A stretch of 64,000 bases of DNA from NCBI GenBank assembly GCA_016744595.1, contig JADGEB010000015.1:1-64000 (forward strand), in the 5' to 3' direction. Position numbers and translations under genes: made by a program. This DNA comes from Desulfuromusa sp. (GTDB lineage: Bacteria; Desulfobacterota; Desulfuromonadia; Desulfuromonadales; Geopsychrobacteraceae). Of the stretch, positions 18,506 to 27,310 are shown in pieces. Below the pieces are notes generated by a model, which was not told the origin of the DNA, searched no databases, and worked only from the letters and a program-made list of their open reading frames with translations. Within the stretch, counting starts at the first letter, position 1. Every line of letters begins with the position of its first letter.

Positions 18506-19774
18506 TCAAAGTGTCCAAGCTTTTAATACGAGAATTAATGACGTCATCAATAGAGATCCGATTAAAAAGGCTTTTTGTGCTACCTTTTTGGTGGTTCTTC
18601 CTGTTTGTTTAAGGGGGGGCTGAAAGGTTCGCTCACGAGATGTTGCGACCTGAAAATGACTCTGTAGATATTTTTTCAGCCTGAGACGTTTGAAATAAGT
18701 CAGCGGCGCTTTAGCAACTTTGACCTGTCCAGTCAGTGCTGAATTTGTTGCAAAAAGCAGATCGAGAATATGACTGGTACGAGTTTTCTTACCTAATGTT
18801 TGGGTACATCCCGCACAATAGCTGACAATCTGTTGTCCTTGTGTTGCTTCAACTCTTTTTCTGCACCAGTTTTCTGCCAGCAAAGGTGATATGCAGTTGA
18901 CCGCACCCCCTTCTCCACAGCAGAGAGTGGTTGTTTTACTGTGTTTTTGTTTTGTAACCGTTAGCCCTTGCCGTTTCAGTATGTTTCTCACCGCATTTTG
19001 TGCTGAAACATTAAACCGTGCTGTACAGGGATCATGAAGTGCGACAGTTTCTGTTGATTTTGTTGTTGTCGGTAAGTTATGAAGCTCTAAAGTTTCGTAG
19101 ATCGTACGAGATTCGAACTCTGTTCCGTATGTACTGAAAACGTTAAGGCAGTTTGGGCAGGCGGTAAGAATGGTTTTAATCCCGTGTGCGAGAAGGTATG
19201 TTTTCATTTCGTTAAACATCACGTTGAATTTTTCTTCGTCTCCTAAATCGTGTGATGGTTTCATGCAACAGTCGAGGACGATTCCAATCATTGGAATTGT
19301 TTTTTGTAGTTGTTCAAAGGTTTTCAGGGTTATCTCAGAGCGAGACCCACTTAAAGCACAACCGGGGAAAAAAATTGTATTACAGTCTTCTGGCAGGGCA
19401 TACCAGCTGAATCGCTTTGATGTCCCTCGTTTCTCAAAATGACGTAGATTGCGATGCTCTGGAAGGTTGGCCTCTCCTTGATCAAATGCTTCACGGCGCA
19501 TTTCCAGAAACATTTCTTTTGGATTAACACCATGTGGACAGATGGCGGTACAGAGCTCACAGAGACTACATTCAAAGGGCATCGTGAAAGAATTCATTTC
19601 ACCGGGAGCATAATTGTCCGCAATTTTTTTTGGATCACCGTAATTTGCCAGAAAGGTACATTGGCTGACACAGGTTTGACATTGGCAGCAATGAGATGAA
19701 ATTAACTCGAGCTGATCAGTCAAAGTTGACCTGATAGGAGTTAGTAATTTTTTTAATTGTGAATGGTGTGTCAT
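18506..19774 (-). CDS. HdrD/GlpC-like iron-sulfur CCG-domain oxidoreductase with C-terminal membrane anchor
   Basis: Two ferredoxin-type motifs open the protein (CQCQTCVSQC and CSLCELCTAICPHG), followed by two CCG domains (CCMKPSHDLG with upstream FFPGCALSG; then CCGEGGAVNC with CAGCTQ). This is the layout of HdrD, GlpC and LUD-associated proteins, which pass electrons between a membrane quinone pool and a soluble partner or disulfide. A hydrophobic segment at the very C terminus (FLIGSLLMTSLILVLKAW) suggests a membrane anchor, which is unusual. The frame is open to ATG 19798, but AGGATT directly precedes ATG 19774 and is the better ribosome site. It is divergent from the LysR gene and co-oriented with MauE and rhodanese. 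Confidence 0.8.
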   Translation of the reverse strand: MTHHSQLKKLLTPIRSTLTDQLELISSHCCQCQTCVSQCTFLANYGDPKKIADNYAPGEMNSFTMPFECSLCELCTAICPHGVNPKEMFLEMRREAFDQGEANLPEHRNLRHFEKRGTSKRFSWYALPEDCNTIFFPGCALSGSRSEITLKTFEQLQKTIPMIGIVLDCCMKPSHDLGDEEKFNVMFNEMKTYLLAHGIKTILTACPNCLNVFSTYGTEFESRTIYETLELHNLPTTTKSTETVALHDPCTARFNVSAQNAVRNILKRQGLTVTKQKHSKTTTLCCGEGGAVNCISPLLAENWCRKRVEATQGQQIVSYCAGCTQTLGKKTRTSHILDLLFATNSALTGQVKVAKAPLTYFKRLRLKKYLQSHFQVATSRERTFQPPLKQTGRTTKKVAQKAFLIGSLLMTSLILVLKAWTL

Positions 19775-19849
19775 AATCCTAATTGACTCATTCATCATAA
19801 GAGGAAAAAGCGAAAATCATAAAGTTTCAATATCGTTATGGATAATGGA

Positions 19850-19878
19850 TTGACACTGCCAAGTCAAATGGGTAATTT
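19850..19878 (+). promoter_or_regulatory. Sigma70-like promoter of the LysR gene
   Basis: TTGACA at 19850-19855 and TAATTT at 19873-19878 are separated by 17 bases. The start codon lies 45 bases past the -10 box. The conserved 31-bp element covers the spacer and -10 box, as expected for autoregulation. Confidence 0.65.
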
Positions 19879-19891
19879 CAATAAAAGCGAT
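19861..19891. promoter_or_regulatory. Conserved 31-bp element, copy 2
   Basis: This copy starts AAGTCAAATGGGTAATTT and differs from 1008-1038 at only two positions. It lies in the divergent gap between the HdrD-like gene and the LysR gene and overlaps the LysR promoter. Confidence 0.5.
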
Positions 19892-19922
19892 TGCACATAT
19901 TTAAAAAATAAATGGAGGTGTT

Positions 19923-20846
19923 ATGACATTACGACAACTTGAGCTTTTTGTTGCCGTGGCCGAAACTGGAAGTTTCTCTCGTGGGGCTGAAATAATTGCT
20001 TTGACTCAATCTACGGTCAGTCAGCATATTGCAGCTTTGGAGCGGGAGACAAATACTCGCTTGCTTGATCGAACCAGCAAGGGAATTTTTCTTACGGCAG
20101 GAGGGGAAGTCTTTCTGCAACACGCCAGACGAGTTTTAGCTGAGCAGGAGGTATTGAATCAGGCAATGGTGGGTCTACATGGGCTGGAAAAAGCGACTCT
20201 CAATCTGGGAGCCAGTAATATTCCAGCGAATTATCTAGTCCCTTGTTTTTTGCCAGCATTGCAACACGAACATCCCGGAATATCACTCAATATGAGGATT
20301 GGAGATAGCAGAGAAGTCCTTGGTGAATTAAAATCCGGCCAAGTGGAATTGGGGATTGTTGGTGGACGTATTGATGATGAAATCTATAGCTACGAGCCGT
20401 TGTTGAAAGACCAGTTGGTTATGATTGTTGGTCCTGGACATCCTTTAAAAGAGCGCCATTCGATCACGATAAAAGAGTTGTTGAAAAGAAAGTTTATTGC
20501 CAGGGAAGACGGTTCTGGGACAAACCAGGCTTTGCAAAAAGCTTTTTTATCGGCAGGTCTTGATCCAGACTCATTCAATGTTATTGCTCGTCTCGGCAGC
20601 AATGAAGCAGTACGACGGGCAATTGCTGCTGGACTCGGTTGTGCTTTTGTTTCTGATCTCTCTATCCAGAATAACCTTCGCCACGGAGAGTTGATTAAAA
20701 TCGATGTTGAGGGGTTAACCATCGAACGTCAGTTATGGTTGGTCCGGTTAAGTGAACGTACCGCATCTCCAGCTGCAATTGCTTTCTCTGAATTGTTACA
20801 ACAAGGGACAGTACTAAATAATCTCGGCCAATGCTGTAATGTCTAA
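19923..20846 (+). CDS. LysR-family transcriptional regulator
   Basis: The 307-residue protein has the N-terminal winged helix-turn-helix (LELFVAVAETGSFSRGAEII and TQSTVSQHIAALERE) and a two-lobed effector-binding domain from about residue 90 to 295. GGAGG precedes the ATG. The effector domain is of the CysB/CysL general type, and some close relatives in anaerobes are annotated as selenium- or sulfur-metabolism regulators, but the ligand cannot be deduced. It is divergent from the HdrD-like operon and 42 bases upstream of an MFS transporter, both likely targets. An element near-identical to its promoter region also precedes the dehydratase-like gene at 928. Confidence 0.88.
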   Translation: MTLRQLELFVAVAETGSFSRGAEIIALTQSTVSQHIAALERETNTRLLDRTSKGIFLTAGGEVFLQHARRVLAEQEVLNQAMVGLHGLEKATLNLGASNIPANYLVPCFLPALQHEHPGISLNMRIGDSREVLGELKSGQVELGIVGGRIDDEIYSYEPLLKDQLVMIVGPGHPLKERHSITIKELLKRKFIAREDGSGTNQALQKAFLSAGLDPDSFNVIARLGSNEAVRRAIAAGLGCAFVSDLSIQNNLRHGELIKIDVEGLTIERQLWLVRLSERTASPAAIAFSELLQQGTVLNNLGQCCNV

Positions 20847-20888
20847 TTTTACCCACTGATTCAGCTTTAATATTGAAAGTTTACCTTT

Positions 20889-22064
20889 ATGGCATCTCCA
20901 CAAAAAACATGGCAACGTCCTGAAGTATTGCTCTTTCTTATGGCTTTTGCTGTTCCACTAAGCTTTGCTGCCTGGCAAGCACTACTGAATAATTTTGCTA
21001 TTGAGCGGGCTGCTTTTTCTGGCAAAGAGATGGGGATGCTACAGTCATTGCGTGAGGTTCCCGGATTCCTCGCCTTTGGCGTTGTCTTTCTGCTTTTGAT
21101 TGTCCGGGAGCAATCTTTGGCAATTATTTCGTTGCTACTGCTTGGTTTGGGGACAGCTCTGACGGGTTTTTTCCCAAGCGTTATTGGTCTTTATTTGACA
21201 ACGATATTGATGTCAATCGGGTTTCATTATTATGAAACGATGCAGACATCTTTAACTCAACAATGGATTCCCAAAGGACAGGCTGCCGAAATTTTTGGTC
21301 GCCTGATCGCTGTTGGTTCCTTTGCAGCTATAATTACTTTTGTTCTGATCTGGGCGGGGACGAACCTGTTGGGTCTTGACTATCGCTGGCTTTATCTTGG
21401 CTTTGGTGGATTGACGGTGGTGATTGCATTGACCGCATGGGTCATATTTCCTCAGTTTCATCAGCATACAGTTCAACACAAGCACATGGTGCTACGCAGT
21501 CGCTATTGGCTTTACTATGCACTGGTTTTTATGTCGGGAGCCCGACGACAGATATTTATGGTGTTCGCCGGTTTTCTCATGGTTGAAAAGTTTGGGTACT
21601 CAGTCAGCAATATTGCGTTACTGTTTCTGGTCAATGCGTCGTTCAATGTGTTGTTTGCCAGAAAAATTGGTCGGTTGATTGCTCGGTATGGCGAGCGAAA
21701 TGCGTTGTTGCTGGAATATACCGGTTTGATCATTGTCTTTGTGGGCTATGCTCTGGTGGAAACCGCCTGGATTGGAGCAGGCCTCTATATTCTGGATCAT
21801 CTGTTTTTTGCTTTGGCAATCAGCCTGAAGACCTATTTCCAGAAGATCGCAGCCCCTGAAGATATTGCCTCAACTGCTGGAGTCAGTTTTACCATTAATC
21901 ATATTGCTGCTGTTTGCCTTCCGGTCATCTTTGGATTGATCTGGCTCAATTCTCCTTCTCTGGTTTTTTATATTGGCGCAGGATTGGCCATGATTTCCTT
22001 CTCACTTTCACTATTGATACCCAGATTTCCAGAACAGGGTCGAGAAACTTGTTTGAGCCGATAG
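20889..22064 (+). CDS. MFS-family transporter
   Basis: The 391-residue integral membrane protein has about twelve hydrophobic helices in two halves, a charged central loop (IFPQFHQHTVQHKHM near residue 195) and MFS-type loop arginines (KIGRLIARYGERN). It probably exports or imports a small solute by proton coupling. Substrate is unknown. It follows the LysR gene by 42 bases on the same strand, which suggests it is controlled by that regulator. The hairpin at 22135-22156 would end this transcript. Confidence 0.8.
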   Translation: MASPQKTWQRPEVLLFLMAFAVPLSFAAWQALLNNFAIERAAFSGKEMGMLQSLREVPGFLAFGVVFLLLIVREQSLAIISLLLLGLGTALTGFFPSVIGLYLTTILMSIGFHYYETMQTSLTQQWIPKGQAAEIFGRLIAVGSFAAIITFVLIWAGTNLLGLDYRWLYLGFGGLTVVIALTAWVIFPQFHQHTVQHKHMVLRSRYWLYYALVFMSGARRQIFMVFAGFLMVEKFGYSVSNIALLFLVNASFNVLFARKIGRLIARYGERNALLLEYTGLIIVFVGYALVETAWIGAGLYILDHLFFALAISLKTYFQKIAAPEDIASTAGVSFTINHIAAVCLPVIFGLIWLNSPSLVFYIGAGLAMISFSLSLLIPRFPEQGRETCLSR

Positions 22065-22134
22065 TTATCTAAGACTTAAATTCTACTTTCCGATATTTGC
22101 TTTGCAAATGAGCAAGGTTGCAAGCTGTGTTGAT

Positions 22135-22156
22135 ACCCCGTAGCTTGCTGCGGGGT
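22135..22156. terminator. Short GC-rich hairpin between convergent genes
   Basis: ACCCCGTAG (22135-22143) pairs with CTGCGGGGT (22148-22156) with one G-U wobble and a CTTG loop. It sits between the MFS stop and the stop of the minus-strand membrane protein and could end both transcripts. A similar hairpin stands at 32191-32210. Confidence 0.6.
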
Positions 22157-22159
22157 CGT

Positions 22160-23167
22160 TTAATATCCAAGCAATTTGAATGAACCGAACAGCATCTGTC
22201 CACAACTGATAGCTAAGAAGATCAGCACTCCCACCAGTGCAAACAACAACCACTGCTTTTCAACTGAATCAATTTCCCGTTGCAAGCTTTCATACTTACG
22301 TAATGGCTGGCAGATCCCTGGCAGCATCCCATACAGCGTGGCAGAGAACAATCCGACATACAGGGGGTAGCCAATATAATTGTAATTTGCCTGAAGCATG
22401 TCGAAAGGGCAGTGGTGACTCGGCATTTGGTAGATATAGAGGGAGATAAATGAAATGACCGCACCGATAGAGACAAAAAACATCAGCACGGAAGCAATGA
22501 ACAACAAATGACGTAGAGCCGCCATTTTGGAGATGATACAAGCAACTAAAATGATCAGGTAACTGCCAAGAATCAAGAAAAACAGCAGCATCGACTGTTT
22601 CACCGGCATTCCAGCCAATTCACTGGCTACACTTTCCCCTTCAGCACTGAACAACGAACCACAACAGGAGGTAATGACTTCTGGTTGGAGTCCACTGAAA
22701 TACAACCATTGTAGATATAGATCGAGTCCCACCAAGGGGGTCACCAAAACCAGGGCCAGATATTTGGGACGAACCAGCGGACAATCCTCGGTGCGTTGAT
22801 CGAGACGATTCAGTACAACCCAAAAGGCTGCAGCAAACAGGAGAATTCCTTTAACCAATAAAACCAGCCAACCGACCAGATTGGCATTCAGGGAACCGGT
22901 TGCACACATGGCTCCGACAAAGAGTTGATGAATATCTTCCGCCGTAAAAACAAACAAGACTGCTGAGAAAACTTGAAAGCCTAAAGCATAATTAAGCAGT
23001 GTGGAAATCAGCCAGGTTTTTCTCTCCAATAATAACTGTTCTTCAGAGCTGCTCTCCATGTCCCAACGTAACAGAATTCTTACTCCCAACCAGCTGGCAA
23101 ACAGCATGACCAGGAATGTGATTAGAGAGCCACAAAGTAGCGATAAAATGCCCGGATGGAGAATCAA
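22160..23167 (-). CDS. Polytopic membrane protein of the copper/oxidase operon
   Basis: The 335-residue protein has about eight hydrophobic helices. Two cysteine/histidine-bearing loops face out of the bilayer: VITSCCGSLFSAEG near residue 165 and QMPSHHCPFDML near residue 245, both plausible copper- or haem-binding sites. I do not recognise a named family. Its TTG start overlaps the stop of the ABC ATPase gene by four bases (TTGA), so translation is coupled. It is the last gene of the run that begins with sco and coxA. It lacks the motifs of haem A synthase, so I do not call it CtaA. Confidence 0.6.
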   Translation of the reverse strand: MILHPGILSLLCGSLITFLVMLFASWLGVRILLRWDMESSSEEQLLLERKTWLISTLLNYALGFQVFSAVLFVFTAEDIHQLFVGAMCATGSLNANLVGWLVLLVKGILLFAAAFWVVLNRLDQRTEDCPLVRPKYLALVLVTPLVGLDLYLQWLYFSGLQPEVITSCCGSLFSAEGESVASELAGMPVKQSMLLFFLILGSYLIILVACIISKMAALRHLLFIASVLMFFVSIGAVISFISLYIYQMPSHHCPFDMLQANYNYIGYPLYVGLFSATLYGMLPGICQPLRKYESLQREIDSVEKQWLLFALVGVLIFLAISCGQMLFGSFKLLGY

Positions 23168-23856
23168 CTGCTCTGACCCTCAACTAGTTGTCCATGACGC
23201 AAGTTGAATCGACGCTGGATCAGAGAGGATTGATATACGCCAGGGTCATGAGTTGCAATAATTATGGTTTTGCCAGACTGATTCAACTTGGCCAGAATCT
23301 GTAAGAGGTCTTGAGATAGCTCGCTGTCTAAATGTGCTGTTGGTTCATCTGCAATAATAATTTCGGGATTGGTAACCAGAGCACGTGAAATGGCAATCCG
23401 TTGTTGTTCACCGCCTGATAGCTGTTTGATTTTCTTCTTCATCATGCCTGCTAACTCAAATTGCTCCAAAATTTTGATAGCAGTTTTTTTCATTTCACCT
23501 AGTGGCTGATTGGATGGATAAAGCGGCAACATCACATTTTCCAGAACACTGAGGTCACGCAATAGATGGTACTGCTGAAAAACAAAGCCGAATGTTTCCC
23601 GCCTGATTTGTGCCAGAAAACGTTCAGGAAGTTTAGAAACATTTCGATTCCGTAACTGAATATTTCCAGATGTTGGTCTGGACATGCAACCAAGCAAACT
23701 GAGTAATGTTGTTTTTCCCGAACCACTCGGTCCGGTCAGTGCGACCACCTCACCCGCTGAAATTTGCAAAGAGATCTCACGTAACGCTGCTATCTCATCA
23801 GGTTGATGGCGATGATAAATTCTGCTGAGTTGCTCTACAATTAATATTGACGACAT
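23164..23856 (-). CDS. ABC transporter ATP-binding protein, LolD/MacB type
   Basis: The 230-residue ATPase carries Walker A GPSGSGKTTLL near residue 40, signature LSGGEQQRIAISRA, Walker B IIIADEPTAHLD and the switch histidine in IIATHDPGV. The sequence is of the LolD/MacB/FtsE class that works with FtsX-like permeases for export or mechanotransmission rather than import. The permease is the gene immediately upstream (six-base gap). The surrounding nosL genes suggest a copper-related or lipoprotein-related cargo, by inference. Confidence 0.9.
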   Translation of the reverse strand: MSSILIVEQLSRIYHRHQPDEIAALREISLQISAGEVVALTGPSGSGKTTLLSLLGCMSRPTSGNIQLRNRNVSKLPERFLAQIRRETFGFVFQQYHLLRDLSVLENVMLPLYPSNQPLGEMKKTAIKILEQFELAGMMKKKIKQLSGGEQQRIAISRALVTNPEIIIADEPTAHLDSELSQDLLQILAKLNQSGKTIIIATHDPGVYQSSLIQRRFNLRHGQLVEGQSS

Positions 23857-23862
23857 GATTTC

Positions 23863-25020
23863 TCAGCCCCTCATGACATGCTCTGGATCAGTGACAGCAG
23901 TTTTCCAGGATGGAATTACAGTACAGGCGAGATAGGGAACTATTGTCAGGAATGCCAGAGTGAAAATTTGATAAAAATCGACTGCAGGAGTTAATTGAAA
24001 TTCAGGGAAAAGAACTGACCAGCCTTTAAGCAAAGGAACCAAAGCCGGAGCACCAAAAACAAATATGTGGATCCAGGCTGCAAGTATTCCTAAGATAAAA
24101 GAGGTCAGTGAAATGACCAGTCCTTCCCAAAATTTGACCGCCAGAACATCAGATGTTTCCCAACCGATGGCTTTTAAGATGCCAATCTCTTGCTTTTCTT
24201 CGGCACTGATTCCGGTCGCTTTATCCCAGGCCAGAATGCAGAAAGCAATTAGTGCTGCAACTGCAACTGCGAGCATCATTCCACTACGCCAGTTAAACAG
24301 GGTATCGTAGGTATGTAAAATTTCTTCTCGTGTGATTGGTCGGGTGTCAGGCAGGTGATATTTAATTTTTTTTGCCAGGGTTTTAACTTCCCTTTGATTG
24401 TGAACCTGAACAACCAGGTCGGTCGCCAGTTGCGGACTCATAGTGAAAAAATCCCTGAGCGCCATTTCCTGTAAAACCACCAGATCGTTGGTTAACAGGT
24501 TAGACTCAGCACGAAAGATCCCAGTTATGCTAAAAACGATACGGCTCTTTTTACTGTCTTCAAGAACCAAATTATCTCCGATGGCTGGGCCAAAAGCCTT
24601 AGAAACACCTATTCCAATGGCACATTCTTTGGGATTATTCGGCAATCGCCCTTCAAGTAAGTCCAGTTTGCCTTGGTGACTGTTAGTCCCGACGAGAGTC
24701 AGATTGGCTTTAATCAGCGAATCATAGTAATAACCCCAAATCCTGGGAGTCACCGATTCGACCCCTGGTAGTTTTTTGATTACTTCTGCGTACTTTGTTG
24801 GGATTAAATCATGCCGTCCTGCTGCAACCCGCTGAATAACCAGGTCAGGAGCGGTTGTCAAGCTGCCAGTGGCCTCTAATTTTAATGCGTGAGTTAAAAA
24901 TAGAACTGAACCCAGAGTTGCTATTGTGAAGGTGTAGACAGCAATTAGAGATAAATTTTTGTGTTTTCTCCGCAGGAGGCTGGAGAGAGTGAACTCAAGG
25001 ATTTTTAGCTGCCGTAACAT
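23863..25020 (-). CDS. FtsX/MacB-like ABC transporter permease
   Basis: The 385-residue protein has one N-terminal helix (NLSLIAVYTFTIATLGSVLF), a periplasmic MacB-like core domain (residues 50-225) and three C-terminal helices around IGILKAIGWETSDVLAVKFWEG, the coupling-helix motif of FtsX permeases. It pairs with the ATPase encoded just downstream. Permeases of this class accompany nosL genes in several anaerobes and denitrifiers. It shares one base with the small membrane protein gene upstream. Confidence 0.88.
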   Translation of the reverse strand: MLRQLKILEFTLSSLLRRKHKNLSLIAVYTFTIATLGSVLFLTHALKLEATGSLTTAPDLVIQRVAAGRHDLIPTKYAEVIKKLPGVESVTPRIWGYYYDSLIKANLTLVGTNSHQGKLDLLEGRLPNNPKECAIGIGVSKAFGPAIGDNLVLEDSKKSRIVFSITGIFRAESNLLTNDLVVLQEMALRDFFTMSPQLATDLVVQVHNQREVKTLAKKIKYHLPDTRPITREEILHTYDTLFNWRSGMMLAVAVAALIAFCILAWDKATGISAEEKQEIGILKAIGWETSDVLAVKFWEGLVISLTSFILGILAAWIHIFVFGAPALVPLLKGWSVLFPEFQLTPAVDFYQIFTLAFLTIVPYLACTVIPSWKTAVTDPEHVMRG

Positions 25021-25337
25021 CAGTTTTGTTTTCCTGATTGGTGTTGAATTTTGACCCGACTGGAAAAGCCGGCAGGTTTTGGTGAAATAATTGACCCCGT
25101 TGGAAAATGTTCAAATGCGGCCGGAAAATCCTGAAAGGGAGAAAAAAGGTCAGCCTGGCTTGGGTGTCGCGTGTATCGTGCTTCACTGGAAAGAGAAAGA
25201 TCGGTGATGCCAAGGATATGTACTAGCTGACGCTTTTCGGCTAGACCAACAGTTCCAGCCTGGTTTGCTATAAGCAACCAAACAGTCAAAAGTGAGGACA
25301 CTGAAAGAAATAGCAGATAGATAGCTCCCCGTGTCAT
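25020..25337 (-). CDS. Small single-helix membrane protein in the nosL-ABC operon
   Basis: The 105-residue product has one N-terminal hydrophobic segment (YLLFLSVSSLLTVWLLIANQ) and a polar remainder predicted to face the periplasm. No motif is recognised. It shares single bases with both neighbours (stop/start overlaps at 25337 and 25020), which supports it being a real, co-translated gene. A role as an accessory of the ABC permease is plausible. Confidence 0.65.
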   Translation of the reverse strand: MTRGAIYLLFLSVSSLLTVWLLIANQAGTVGLAEKRQLVHILGITDLSLSSEARYTRHPSQADLFSPFQDFPAAFEHFPTGSIISPKPAGFSSRVKIQHQSGKQN

Positions 25338-25813
25338 TAGTTGGCCGGTAATGCTTCAGGGGTTATGTTTTTGAATTTAAGAATCTGCGTGCCAGAATGG
25401 TCGCGCATGAACGTTTCCGCAAGGTTTTTATCGGCAACAGGAATCAGCTCTTTGCCCATCGGACCGTAGACATCACTGCCAAGGACGAAAAAAACATCTT
25501 CGGCGGACACCAACTTAGTGCTGTAGTATTCTGTCACATAAATCTCAGAAATTTCACCCCGGGTCCCCTTATTTTGGCCCTCGGGAAGGTCAAAATAGTA
25601 GCGAAATAAATCTTTACAACCATCGAAATAAACTTGTCTATTATCTTCAAAGACAATTGTTGCGATCCAGTCGGGATAGGGAGCAACAAACATTCCACAG
25701 ACTGGACAACGTTCTTTTTTTTCAGGCATTTTTGGCTCAGCCGCCGAAAGCGAGCCAACAAACAGGCCGAAAGCACAAACAAATATAACGAATACCTTGA
25801 ACAGAAATCTCAT
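25337..25813 (-). CDS. NosL-family copper-binding protein (1)
   Basis: The 158-residue protein has a signal peptide (VFVIFVCAFGLFVGSLSAA) and the NosL metal site CPVCGMFVAPYPDW near residue 36, followed by QVYFDGCKDLFRYYFD. NosL proteins bind Cu(I) in the periplasm and help metallate nitrous oxide reductase in denitrifiers. No nosZ is present here; the adjacent caa3 oxidase genes suggest that the copper is destined for the CuA or CuB sites. No lipobox Cys is obvious, so it may be soluble. Confidence 0.85.
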   Translation of the reverse strand: MRFLFKVFVIFVCAFGLFVGSLSAAEPKMPEKKERCPVCGMFVAPYPDWIATIVFEDNRQVYFDGCKDLFRYYFDLPEGQNKGTRGEISEIYVTEYYSTKLVSAEDVFFVLGSDVYGPMGKELIPVADKNLAETFMRDHSGTQILKFKNITPEALPAN

Positions 25814-25830
25814 AGCATTACCTCATTACT

Positions 25831-26343
25831 CTACTGCTTTTCCATTTTCATCTTTTTCATTGCTCTCATTTTACGAATTCGCTGGGTGTCCTGATACATA
25901 TCTTCGTAACTAGCTTTCATTGCCTGGTCAAAACTAACAATATCACCACCATGTTCGTTTATAAATGAAACGGCAGTAGTTCGCTCAGAAAAAGCCCATT
26001 TTGCCCGAGAAGTCATCACTCCACGTAGATCTCCTCCCAAGACCCAGATTGCTTTGTCTACATCAATCAGTTCCTGAGTCCCATAATCAGCAACCAGAAT
26101 TTGCTTTGGTGTGCGGTCAATTGCATTGGCAAATTCAAGAGCCATACAGTGAATACTGCAAGTACCCACCTCTCCACCATCTTGGTATTCAACTAACATC
26201 CGGCTATGGCCAAATTTGGTACGATCCATTCCACAATAGCTACAAGCGACGTGCTCAATTTGATCATATTGCTGTGCTGCAAACGTTATAACGCTTGTCA
26301 AACTGAGAACCGAAACAAGTAAAACCACAAGTATTTTTTTCAT
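25831..26343 (-). CDS. NosL-family copper-binding protein (2)
   Basis: The 170-residue product has a signal peptide (LVVLLVSVLSLTSVITFA) and a NosL-type site ACSYCGMDRTKFGHSRM near residue 34, with further CSIHCMALEF. It is a diverged paralogue of the gene 18 bases downstream. The C terminus is rich in Lys and Met (MRAMKKMKMEKQ), which might also take part in copper binding. Tandem nosL genes next to an oxidase operon suggest sequential copper carriers. Confidence 0.82.
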   Translation of the reverse strand: MKKILVVLLVSVLSLTSVITFAAQQYDQIEHVACSYCGMDRTKFGHSRMLVEYQDGGEVGTCSIHCMALEFANAIDRTPKQILVADYGTQELIDVDKAIWVLGGDLRGVMTSRAKWAFSERTTAVSFINEHGGDIVSFDQAMKASYEDMYQDTQRIRKMRAMKKMKMEKQ

Positions 26344-26385
26344 GTAATCGCCTTTGGGTTCATTGGTGTATTTTAGTGAGTTTCT

Positions 26386-27297
26386 TCAGATAAGCAATCT
26401 ATCCAGGATCAAGATAGTGAATAATAGAGCCATCGAAATATTAGTGAGGTGGAATGTTTGCATTATCGACTCTGGATTATTTGTATCGGCAGCCCTCTTA
26501 AATATTGCAATAAAAATCATAAATAGCCCTGTAATAAAAAGATATATAAGGGGCTGGCTTTTAATAAAATAAAATAAAGGGAAAAGCAAATAGCAAAGAA
26601 ACAGGCTTGTCAGCCAGTAGTTGTTGATTCTCAGTAATCTTTGTGTCGGTATCGCCTGAAAAATATTTGGTAACCCGCTACGCTTCAAATCATCACGGTA
26701 ATGACAGAGGAGTAACCAGGTGTGAGGAATCTGCCAAACGAACAGCGTTCCGGCAAGGATCAATGATTTTTGTGTGATCAATGCTCCACCTGCTGCTGTC
26801 CAACCGATTAATGGTGGTAGTGCTCCACAGATCGCTCCAGGGATAGCTGCAAAAGGGGTGCGGCGTTTTAGAGGGGTATAAATCGCGTTGTACCAAATGA
26901 CCGAGAGTAGCCCGAGTAATAGAGGTATGCTCTCGGGGAGAGATGATAACAACAGCGAACCGCAACTAATCGATAGCGACGCCAGAACTAATGCCGCCGC
27001 GGGGGACAGTTTACCTGTCAACAGCGGGCGCTGTTGAGTTCTTTCCATGCGGCTGTCAAGATCCTGCTCTTGCCATTGGTTCAAGGCGGAGCATCCGGCA
27101 GCCAACAATCCAACCCCGAATGTCACCATAAAGGCTTGCATCTGCCAGAGTCCGCCAGCAAACAGGTAGCCGGCCAGCGCTGACAATGCAACCATCATTG
27201 ATAATTCAAGTCTGCCAAGTTGCCGGAGCGATTGCAGTCGCGATAGAACTTGTTCCGAGAATATCTGGGGTGAATTATGTAGTGTTGGTGTCGGCAC
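26386..27297 (-). CDS. ctaB: Protohaem IX farnesyltransferase (haem O synthase)
   Basis: The 303-residue UbiA-family enzyme joins a farnesyl group to haem b to make haem O, the precursor of haem A for the oxidase. The first Asp-rich motif appears as NQWQEQDLDSRMERTQQRP (near residue 93), and the second region is near YRDDLKRSGLPN (residue 200). About nine membrane helices are predicted. It lies 13 bases after coxB. Haem A synthase (ctaA) is not found in the window. Confidence 0.92.
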   Translation of the reverse strand: MPTPTLHNSPQIFSEQVLSRLQSLRQLGRLELSMMVALSALAGYLFAGGLWQMQAFMVTFGVGLLAAGCSALNQWQEQDLDSRMERTQQRPLLTGKLSPAAALVLASLSISCGSLLLSSLPESIPLLLGLLSVIWYNAIYTPLKRRTPFAAIPGAICGALPPLIGWTAAGGALITQKSLILAGTLFVWQIPHTWLLLCHYRDDLKRSGLPNIFQAIPTQRLLRINNYWLTSLFLCYLLFPLFYFIKSQPLIYLFITGLFMIFIAIFKRAADTNNPESIMQTFHLTNISMALLFTILILDRLLI

Positions 27298-27310
27298 TAA
27301 GTCAGCTCCA

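Noticed and set aside
22160-23167. Haem A synthase (CtaA) for the eight-helix protein near ctaB
   Set aside because: Size and helix count fit, but the conserved CtaA histidine motifs are absent and Cys/His loops differ.
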